A DNA stretch of 6,449 nucleotides, from contig JAOAUE010000012.1 in NCBI GenBank assembly GCA_030157745.1, forward strand, positions 1-6,449, in the 5' to 3' direction. Of the stretch, positions 1 through 5,289 are shown piece by piece. The notes under the pieces are model-generated. The model was given only the letters and a program-made list of their open reading frames with translations. It was not told where the DNA came from and did no database searches. Both the position numbers and the translations under genes were made by a program. Source of the DNA: Minisyncoccota bacterium. Its GTDB lineage: Bacteria; Patescibacteriota; Minisyncoccia; Phycocordibacterales; UBA9973. The stretch's first letter is position 1. Every line of letters starts with the position of its first letter.

Positions 1-2
1 GC

Positions 3-64
3 CCGGCGCACAAAAACAAAAACATCTCACTTCATTGTGAGATGTTTTTGTTTTTGTGCGCCGG
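3..64. terminator. Perfect 28-bp inverted repeat, probable bidirectional terminator
   Basis: Positions 3-30 are exactly complementary to 37-64, with a 6-nt loop TTCATT (31-36). The inner part, CATCTCAC/GTGAGATG, is flanked by A-rich and T-rich tracts (AAAAACAAAAA on one side, TTTTTGTTTTT on the other), as in a bidirectional intrinsic terminator. The pairing continues outward through CCGGCGCAC/GTGCGCCGG, which is longer and more GC-rich at the base than a terminator needs. It probably closes a gene lying left of the window. The excess length leaves open a repeat or mobile-element end. The fold is certain from the sequence; the terminator role is inferred. Confidence 0.6.
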
Positions 65-65
65 A

Positions 66-87
66 GTACGACAACTGCTTGTCGTAC
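66..87. repeat. 9-bp perfect hairpin GTACGACAA/TTGTCGTAC
   Basis: Positions 66-74 pair exactly with 79-87 around a CTGC loop (75-78). It begins one base after the 28-bp inverted repeat and ends 4 nt before the junction-like element at 92-183, so three folding modules lie in tandem. There is no T-tract after it, so it is not an intrinsic terminator. It could be an operator-like dyad, or one arm of a larger structured RNA or repeated element. Confidence 0.55.
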
Positions 88-91
88 GTGC

Positions 92-183
92 GGATTTGAA
101 AGGCGTAGCTATGCCGATAGGCGAGCGAGCCGGGGTCGCGAGTACTTATGAGTGTAGCGAATTAGTAACTCGTGACCAAATCC
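92..183 (+). ncRNA. Candidate structured RNA or repeat element with a multi-arm junction
   Basis: A 7-bp closing stem (GGATTTG 92-98 with CAAATCC 177-183) encloses three possible arms: a 5-bp stem 102-106/111-115 with loop AGCT, a weak 3-bp stem 120-122/129-131, and a 9-bp stem 135-143/168-176 that extends by 3 bp past a bulged A167. Two pairs (G105-T112 and G138-T173) are G-U on the plus strand but would be C-A mismatches on the minus strand, so a functional RNA would be plus-sense. It is not a tRNA: there is no T-arm consensus, no 7-nt anticodon loop and no 3' CCA. It ends 35 nt before the next gene and upstream of that gene's predicted transcription start, so it is not that gene's leader. 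I recognise no known RNA family. Confidence 0.35.
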
Positions 184-202
184 TGCCCTAATAAAAACTA
201 AA

Positions 203-211
203 TGCTATACT
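203..211 (+). promoter_or_regulatory. Extended -10 promoter for the Ddl-like/DMT operon
   Basis: TGC TATACT at 203-211 matches the extended -10 form TGnTATAAT with one mismatch. No TTGACA-like box lies 16-18 nt upstream, which is usual for extended -10 promoters. Only 7 nt separate the box from the ATG at 219, so transcription should start at or within about a base of the start codon, giving a leaderless mRNA. The absence of a Shine-Dalgarno sequence before the ATG fits this. Confidence 0.55.
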
Positions 212-218
212 TATCACA

Positions 219-1166
219 ATGAAACGTATCGGTATTATTCGCGGTGGTATCAGTGGAGCTTATGACTTGTCTTTAAAGACAGGTGGGGCAGTAGCACAAG
301 CTCTTCAAGAAGCAGGTTTTGAAGCTATAGATATGCTCCTTGATAAGGAAGGTGTGTTGCATATCAAAGGCGTACCAGCCGATATGGAAAAAGCGCAGGC
401 ATCTGTTGATTATGTTTGGAATGCTCTTCATGGAGAGTTTGGAGAGGATGGTGGATTGCAAAAACTTTTGGATAGCTACGGACTTCCTTATAGTGGCTCT
501 GGTGTTATCTCTTCAGCCCTAGCATTTAACAAAAATACTGCTAAAGAATATGCACAAAATCTTGGGATAAAAACTCCGGTCTCTATGCTTTTGATGCCAG
601 AAGAAGGTGAATCTGTCTCCGAGATGACTGCGCGCATTTACAAAACCATGGCTCCGCCTTGGGTGGTGAAGCCTCTTTATGGTAGTGGTTCGGTCAAAAC
701 ATTTTTTGCTTTTACTCCGCTTGACCTGTCACAGATAGTTGAGGAAGCCATCTCTCACAGCCAGCCTTTTTTGGTTGAGCAATACATAGAAGGTACAGAA
801 GTAGCAGTGGGTGTGATAGAAGATTTTCGAAACAAGAGAGACTATGTTTTGCCAGTAGTAGACGTGGACTCGCCCAAGAGAGGAATTTTGACCAATGAAA
901 ACCGCAAAAGCCCTTATGCTATGAATTCTTCTAGACTGCGAGCTGATGAGAGACAAAGGCTTAGCGATCTAGCACTGAGCCTTCACAAAAGTCTGGGAGC
1001 CAAGGATTATTCTCAAAGTGAGTTTGTGGTGGATAGATTTGGTAAGATTTGGTTTTTGGAGATAGACACACATCCGGAGCTTCATGATGGAGCGCCATTT
1101 ATAAAAGCCTTAGAGGCAGTCGGGGCGACTTTAACAGAGTTTGTAAGAAGCGTTTTGGAGAAATAA
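219..1166 (+). CDS. D-Ala-D-Ala-ligase-like ATP-grasp enzyme, divergent active site
   Basis: The 315-aa length and the domain order match the Ddl family: N-terminal GG-S-SLKTG segment (residues 9-22), HGEFGEDG (71-78), PYSGSG (90-95), ATP lysine K151 in VVKPLYGSGSV, adenine-side VEQYIEGTE (186-194) and a metal-binding LEIDTHPE (280-287). Aligned by eye with E. coli DdlB, key catalytic positions differ: E15 is A14, S150 falls on a Gly, the Y216 region has no YxYEAKY motif, R255 is Q266, D257 is E268, N272 is D283, and the PGMTxxS segment is replaced by PELHDGA. ATP binding and acyl-phosphate chemistry seem retained, but D-Ala-D-Ala synthesis is doubtful; another amino-acid or peptide ligation is likelier. 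The start follows an extended -10 box and fits the family N-terminus; an in-frame stop lies at 192-194. It shares an operon with the DMT transporter 6 nt downstream. Confidence 0.85.
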   Translation: MKRIGIIRGGISGAYDLSLKTGGAVAQALQEAGFEAIDMLLDKEGVLHIKGVPADMEKAQASVDYVWNALHGEFGEDGGLQKLLDSYGLPYSGSGVISSALAFNKNTAKEYAQNLGIKTPVSMLLMPEEGESVSEMTARIYKTMAPPWVVKPLYGSGSVKTFFAFTPLDLSQIVEEAISHSQPFLVEQYIEGTEVAVGVIEDFRNKRDYVLPVVDVDSPKRGILTNENRKSPYAMNSSRLRADERQRLSDLALSLHKSLGAKDYSQSEFVVDRFGKIWFLEIDTHPELHDGAPFIKALEAVGATLTEFVRSVLEK

Positions 1167-1172
1167 AATATT

Positions 1173-2099
1173 ATGTGGATTATTCTTACTCTCGTAGCAG
1201 TATTTTTATGGTCATTGGTTAATATCAGTGATTCGTACCTTGTTGAACGTAATAAACATATAGGTCATCCTATAGGTTCACTCGTCCTGTTCTCATCTTT
1301 ATTTGGATTTATCGCCGCTTTAGCAATTTTTATTTTTACTAAAGGATCTTTTCACTTAGCAAGTAGTGATATAGTCCTTTTGGTAATTGCCGGGTTCTGT
1401 AATCTTCTGTGGATCGTGTTCTATTTAAATGCGCTATCGCATGATGATGTTTCTTCTGTTGTACCATGGTTTCTCACAGCTCCACTCTTTGCTTATATCT
1501 TAGGATATTTTGTTTTAGGAGAAAAGTTGCTACCAAGCCAACTTGTTGGTGGGGTGATTATTTTAATCGGAGGGCTGGTGCTATCTATTAAAACTAATAG
1601 GGAAGAAGGCGTAAAGAAGGGTTATAAGATTATTTGGAAACCAATTATTTTGATGACACTATCGTCTCTCTTGATAGCCATCTGGGGGATACTGTTTAAA
1701 TTTGTCGGCAAAGATAGTGGTTTTTGGGTAGCGTCTTTTTGGGAGCATGTTGGGTTAGGTATAGCAGGTATTATTGTTCTTGTTTTTGTAAAACCCTACA
1801 GAGAAGGCTTTAGTTCAATGCTTAAGCAAAGCGGTAGGAGCATATTGGCTCTTAATATTTTTTCTGAAATCGCAACCATAATAGGTAACCTTTTGGCGAA
1901 CTATGCTCTTTTGCTTACACCCGTAACAATGGTTTTCTTACTAGAAGTAAGTCAACCGATAGTTGTTTTCTTGCTTGGGATAATATGCACAATATTTTTC
2001 CCAAAGGTTTTAAAGGAAGACATTTCTTATGGAAACTTAGTTCACAAGGGCGTATCTATTGTTATTATGTTGGTAGGTGCCTTAATGCTTGTTGTTTAA
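1173..2099 (+). CDS. DMT-superfamily (EamA-type) 10-TM transporter
   Basis: The 308-aa protein is almost wholly hydrophobic, with ten likely membrane helices (about residues 2-18, 35-56, 66-85, 94-114, 122-139, 157-176, 187-206, 223-246, 251-275 and 290-308). It has the two-repeat EamA layout of drug/metabolite transporters. The first repeat ends in the typical VPWFLTAPLFAYILGYFVLG segment followed by GEKL and a glycine-rich helix (126-139); the second has TPVTMVFLLEVSQPIVV (249-265). Charged loops at 141-156 and 207-222 suit cytoplasmic positions. The ATG lies 6 nt after the stop of the Ddl-like gene, with a possible GGAG (1157-1160) 12 nt upstream, so it is read from the same transcript. 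Substrates of this family range over amino acids, nucleotides, sugars and drugs and cannot be read from sequence. A shared transcript suggests transport of a substrate or product of the ligase. Confidence 0.85.
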   Translation: MWIILTLVAVFLWSLVNISDSYLVERNKHIGHPIGSLVLFSSLFGFIAALAIFIFTKGSFHLASSDIVLLVIAGFCNLLWIVFYLNALSHDDVSSVVPWFLTAPLFAYILGYFVLGEKLLPSQLVGGVIILIGGLVLSIKTNREEGVKKGYKIIWKPIILMTLSSLLIAIWGILFKFVGKDSGFWVASFWEHVGLGIAGIIVLVFVKPYREGFSSMLKQSGRSILALNIFSEIATIIGNLLANYALLLTPVTMVFLLEVSQPIVVFLLGIICTIFFPKVLKEDISYGNLVHKGVSIVIMLVGALMLVV

Positions 2100-2103
2100 A
2101 TTT

Positions 2104-2136
2104 AAAAAACCTCTTTGGTAAAACAAAGAGGTTTTT
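2104..2136. terminator. Bidirectional intrinsic terminator between convergent genes
   Basis: CCTCTTTG (2110-2117) pairs with CAAAGAGG (2124-2131) around a GTAAAA loop. It is preceded by six A (2104-2109) and followed by five T (2132-2136), so it can end transcription from both sides. It begins 4 nt after the transporter stop and ends 3 nt before the stop of the PurD-like gene on the other strand. It is a compact terminator shared by the two genes. Confidence 0.9.
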
Positions 2137-2139
2137 ATT

Positions 2140-3438
2140 TTAATCTATATAACCCATTTTTTTTAAAGTGCTATAATCATTTTTCAAAAAACGAGTACCA
2201 ATATCGTTTCTGTATATCATTTTTGGTATTATTATTTTTTCTACTATATCGTAGGTATTTTTTATAGCCTCTTTTATGGTTTTTCCTGTATTTGTCGCAT
2301 ACATTATGTAGCCTCTATCGTCAGAAATATAAAGCTGGTCACTTTCTTCTTGTTTCGAAACTTCTTCTAAATGAATATGTTCAAGATCATCTTCTTTTAT
2401 ATTATGGAAGAAGATCTTTATTCCTTTCGAAGAGTTATGTATTTCTTTTTTTGTATAAGGGAACGGAGGAACAGCAAGTAAGACAACAATCCCATAACCT
2501 TTTTTCCATTCAAGGTTGTATTTTTGTCCAGAAGCTATAGCATACAAAAACTCACCCCAAGGAGAAGAATGTAGTTCGCTATGCAAGTGGATTATAGGGG
2601 AACCAAACCTTGGTGTAACCTCAAGCGGAAGTGGTCCCTCTTCATTTACAATACAGTTAACTTCAAAGTCACCACGAAAGTCTATTTCTTTTAAGTACTC
2701 ACTAAGAGGAGACAGTACTTCTTGGAAAAGTCGATTTTTCTCATTTTTTGTATACCAAGCAAGGGTACCCATTTCACTTGTTGTTGGGCCTATATCACCA
2801 GGAAAAAACTTTTTATGTTCCACATTGATTTCGATTGGCCCGACCCAGTCACTACCATTAAAATATCTTCCAACCCCAACTTCTACCCCATATATCCTCT
2901 CTTGCAATGTAACTCTCTCTTTTTTTAGTTTTGGGTTTGCTAAATAGCTTTCTAAAACCGCAATCGTGTCTTTACCATCTTTAAAGTGCCCTACATAATT
3001 CATGGCTTTTGGAGCATGATCATTTTGTTTAATCACCCAAGTTTTCGGGTTTTTTTCAATATATAAAATTGCATCTTGTATTGATTCAAAATCTTTTGTT
3101 TCTTTAGTCTCTAGCCCATATTTTTTGAAAATTTCTTGAGTGTATTCTCGACTAAATTCAAGTTCATCTCCCTTTTCAGATCCGCCAAAAACAGTGTAGC
3201 CTTTTTTTCTGAGCATTGTTTGTTGTTTGCCCCAACCAGTATCATCAAAGACAATAAGCCCATCTTTACCAACCCACTCAAGTTCTTTACGCCAATCTTT
3301 TACTTTAGTGATTATGTTTTCGAAGTTAGCTCTCCGAGCCTTTTCATGTATATATATTTTTACTTCATGACCTTCTTTTACCAGCAGATTTGCAATATTT
3401 CCACCAATCAAGTCGTTTGATATGAACAGTATTTTCAT
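2140..3438 (-). CDS. PurD-like (GARS-type) stand-alone ATP-grasp protein
   Basis: The 432-aa length and C-terminal architecture resemble phosphoribosylamine-glycine ligase (PurD). Visible motifs are WVIK (134-137, ATP-binding lysine), LQERIYGVEVGV (178-189, cf. PurD EEFLxGEExS), HKKFFPGDIGPTTSEMG (208-224, cf. HKRxxDGDxGPNTGGMG), PLEVTPRFGSP (271-281, cf. EFNxRFGDPE) and a terminal YRNDIG (409-414, cf. YRRDIG). The N-terminal domain begins like a Rossmann fold (MKILFISND) but lacks the GGREHA and GNxGT phosphoribosylamine-binding motifs of PurD. The metal-ligand Asn of EFN is Thr275, and the GDPE that follows RF becomes GSPI. No other purine gene is nearby. I infer an ATP-dependent amide-forming ligase of unknown substrate, not a working PurD. 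The ATG is 11 nt downstream of a TATAAT box, so it is nearly leaderless. It converges on the DMT gene at a shared terminator and diverges from the kinase operon. Confidence 0.75.
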   Translation of the reverse strand: MKILFISNDLIGGNIANLLVKEGHEVKIYIHEKARRANFENIITKVKDWRKELEWVGKDGLIVFDDTGWGKQQTMLRKKGYTVFGGSEKGDELEFSREYTQEIFKKYGLETKETKDFESIQDAILYIEKNPKTWVIKQNDHAPKAMNYVGHFKDGKDTIAVLESYLANPKLKKERVTLQERIYGVEVGVGRYFNGSDWVGPIEINVEHKKFFPGDIGPTTSEMGTLAWYTKNEKNRLFQEVLSPLSEYLKEIDFRGDFEVNCIVNEEGPLPLEVTPRFGSPIIHLHSELHSSPWGEFLYAIASGQKYNLEWKKGYGIVVLLAVPPFPYTKKEIHNSSKGIKIFFHNIKEDDLEHIHLEEVSKQEESDQLYISDDRGYIMYATNTGKTIKEAIKNTYDIVEKIIIPKMIYRNDIGTRFLKNDYSTLKKMGYID

Positions 3439-3445
3439 GTATAAT
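3417..3445 (+). promoter_or_regulatory. Near-consensus sigma-70 promoter for the small-protein/kinase operon
   Basis: TTGATA (3417-3422) and TATAAT (3440-3445) are separated by 17 nt, giving 11 of 12 consensus matches at ideal spacing. The start of transcription is expected near 3452, so the 41-aa gene at 3456 would have a leader of only 3-4 nt. The -35 box and most of the spacer lie inside the first codons of the opposite-strand PurD-like gene. The -10 box is one arm of a dyad whose other arm is that gene's own -10. Confidence 0.7.
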
Positions 3446-3449
3446 TACG

Positions 3450-3477
3450 ATTATAATGCAAATTAGGAATAATACAA
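3450..3477 (-). promoter_or_regulatory. Promoter of the PurD-like gene, facing the kinase promoter
   Basis: Read on the minus strand, TATAAT occupies 3455-3450 and a weak -35, TTGTAT, occupies 3477-3472, with a 16-nt spacer. The predicted start near 3443 leaves about 4-5 nt before the ATG at 3438. The -35 lies within the coding region of the 41-aa gene. The -10 box is perfect but the -35 matches only TTG, so this promoter should be weaker than the opposing one unless it is activated. Confidence 0.55.
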
Positions 3478-3581
3478 TCTTAGTTGCCTTTCTCTTACTT
3501 TCTTTGGTTTGCAGTGTATCTTTTACTTTTTATAAAACTATTTTAAAGGGAGATTACATAATAATAAAAGATCAGTCATAA
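3456..3581 (+). CDS. Small single-pass membrane protein (41 aa) upstream of the kinase
   Basis: An open frame of 41 codons starts at ATG 3456 and ends with TAA 3579-3581, 4 nt before the kinase ATG. The product begins MQIRNN, has one hydrophobic helix at residues 7-25 (TILVAFLLLSLVCSVSFTF), then a short basic/polar tail containing KTILKGDY and ending in KDQS. The positive N-terminus suggests an N-in, C-out topology. The cysteine at residue 19 is not in a good lipobox (SLVC, with Ser at -3). Support for it being real: a near-consensus promoter 10 nt upstream of the ATG, and tight spacing to the kinase, which itself has no Shine-Dalgarno and may rely on translational coupling. I recognise no family. 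It could be an accessory or sensory subunit of the kinase. The alternative is that this is only leader sequence. Confidence 0.55.
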   Translation: MQIRNNTILVAFLLLSLVCSVSFTFYKTILKGDYIIIKDQS

Positions 3582-3585
3582 CTAT

Positions 3586-5289
3586 ATGGTAGATTCTATT
3601 TTTTCAAACTTATGTGCAGATGCAGCTCCTTCATTTCTAAGGTTTTTTGACTTATCCATAGCACCGACACTTCTTTATTATGCGTATATACCTGTTGTTA
3701 TTATATCTCTAATTTTAGGGTTATTCATTTTTATTAAAGATAAACGCTCTTTAGTCAGCAAGCTTTTCTTAGGTATCAGTATATTGTTTTCTCTGTGGGT
3801 TATAAATATTATTGTTCAATGGGTCGCCGTCCCAACTTCGTTGGTACATTTTTCTTGGCAACTTACAGGTATTTTAGAGGTGCCTATATTTTTACTTTCA
3901 GTTTATTTTGTAAGTGTCTTTGCCAAGCAACAAGATATCTCTCTTAAAAGCAAACTTTTGCTTTCACTGTTTTATTTTGTAGTACTTTTTTTTACCCCAA
4001 CAGCTTATAATATTCCTTCTTTTAATTTGGCAGATTGTCAGGGCAATGTCGGTCTTTTGTGGAAATATATTTATGCTCTAGAATTATTTTGTGTATTTTG
4101 GATTGGTTTTATAGCCATAAAGTCATACAAAAATTTACAATCTAATTCTGATAATAAGAATAAGATCGTGATGATGACTTCTGGGATAATGTTATTTTTG
4201 CTTGTTTTTTCAGCCTCTAACATTTATGGGGAGCTATTTAAAAACTATGAGATCAATCTAATAGGTCCGCTAGGTATGATTTTGTTCATAGGTTTTACTG
4301 CTTATATAATTACCGCCTACAAAACATTCAACTCTCACGTTGTCTCCGGGCAAATCCTTGTTTACGCATTGTGGTCCTTAATATTTTCTTTGATGTTTAT
4401 AAGTAATATAACAGTAATACATTACGTTGTAGCTGTAACGTTTTTGCTAGCTATTGCTTTCGGTATTTTGTTGATCAAAAGTATAAAAAGAGAAGTTTCT
4501 CAGAGAGAACATTTAGAAGAATTGAGCTATCAGCTTGAAAAATCAAACCTCTCTCTTGCTGAAGCAAATGACAAACTCAAAGGCTTGGACAAGCTCAAAA
4601 CAGAATTTCTTTCACTGGCTTCTCACCAGCTCCGCTCTCCGCTGACTGCCATCAAAGGCTATGCTTCAATGCTCTCTGAGGGCGCTTTTGGATCTCTTGA
4701 TTCCAAACAAGATGAAGCAGTCAAACGTATATATACTTCAGCACAAGGTCTTACAAATATAGTTGAAGACTTGCTCAACGTCTCAAAGATCGAGCAGGGA
4801 GGTATGAAATATGAATTTGCCCCAACTAGTCTCTCGACGGTGGTTACGACTCTCTATAACGAAATGAAAGTTCCGGCAGAGAGTAAGAGTTTAGATTTTT
4901 CTTTGGAAATGGATAATCATGACCAGTTCATAGTTAGCGCTGATGCTACAAAGATAAAGCAAGTATTTCTCAATCTTGTTGATAACAGCATCAAATACAC
5001 ACCAAAAGGTTTTGTAAAAATTTCCTTAAAGAGAGAGGGGGGCAATATTATCTTTTCTGTTTTGGATAACGGCATGGGGATATCACCTGAAACAAAAGCC
5101 AAGCTTTTTGAAAAGTTTAGTCGTGGAGAGGGTGGCAAAACAAATACTGGTGGAAGTGGTCTAGGTCTTTATCTAGCTCAACAAATAGCTCGCGCGCACA
5201 AAGGAGATGTAACTATAGAATCGCCAGGACTTGGCAAGGGCTCTACGTTTATAGTAACTCTTCCTGCTAGCGGATCATATCCTAACTAA
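3586..5289 (+). CDS. Polytopic membrane sensor histidine kinase (orphan in this window)
   Basis: The 567-aa protein has an N-terminal membrane region of about eight or nine helices (roughly residues 28-50, 59-82, 88-112, 122-142, 157-178, 194-212, 224-244, 256-275 and 277-298). A probable signalling coiled coil follows (300-340), then a complete HisKA-HATPase core. The H-box is SLASHQLRSPL with phospho-acceptor His347; the N-box is NLVDNSIKYTP (463-473, Asn467); G1 is DNGMGIS (494-500); the F-box is FEKF (508-511); G2 is GGSGLGLYLA (522-531). All catalytic motifs are intact, so it should autophosphorylate. No PAS or HAMP domain is evident, so sensing probably lies in the membrane helices or in partners, as in 7TM-type kinases. 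The upstream in-frame stop at 3565-3567 makes ATG 3586 the only ATG start. No response regulator gene is present here. The 3' end overlaps cysS by 8 bp. Confidence 0.9.
   Translation: MVDSIFSNLCADAAPSFLRFFDLSIAPTLLYYAYIPVVIISLILGLFIFIKDKRSLVSKLFLGISILFSLWVINIIVQWVAVPTSLVHFSWQLTGILEVPIFLLSVYFVSVFAKQQDISLKSKLLLSLFYFVVLFFTPTAYNIPSFNLADCQGNVGLLWKYIYALELFCVFWIGFIAIKSYKNLQSNSDNKNKIVMMTSGIMLFLLVFSASNIYGELFKNYEINLIGPLGMILFIGFTAYIITAYKTFNSHVVSGQILVYALWSLIFSLMFISNITVIHYVVAVTFLLAIAFGILLIKSIKREVSQREHLEELSYQLEKSNLSLAEANDKLKGLDKLKTEFLSLASHQLRSPLTAIKGYASMLSEGAFGSLDSKQDEAVKRIYTSAQGLTNIVEDLLNVSKIEQGGMKYEFAPTSLSTVVTTLYNEMKVPAESKSLDFSLEMDNHDQFIVSADATKIKQVFLNLVDNSIKYTPKGFVKISLKREGGNIIFSVLDNGMGISPETKAKLFEKFSRGEGGKTNTGGSGLGLYLAQQIARAHKGDVTIESPGLGKGSTFIVTLPASGSYPN

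Noticed and set aside
92..187. A tRNA gene, suggested by the 7-bp closing stem and three arms
   Set aside because: There is no GTTC-type T-arm, no 5-bp anticodon stem with a 7-nt loop and no CCA end (TGCC follows the stem), and the last arm is far too long.
92..218. A riboswitch or attenuator leader for the Ddl-like gene
   Set aside because: The extended -10 box at 203-211 lies between the structure and the ATG, so the folded region is upstream of the predicted transcript.
1..218. A short coding gene in the 5' intergenic region
   Set aside because: Short open frames exist on both strands, but none has a start, promoter and protein-like composition together; the stretch is explained better by its inverted repeats.
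2516..2947. A 143-codon open frame on the plus strand
   Set aside because: It is fully antisense to the PurD-like gene, whose motifs fix the coding strand; it has no family features and no promoter.
3452..3457. TATAAT at 3452-3457 as the main -10 for the kinase operon
   Set aside because: It overlaps the ATG of the small gene and has no -35 at the right distance, while TTGATA-17-TATAAT just upstream is nearly perfect. It may act as a secondary start.
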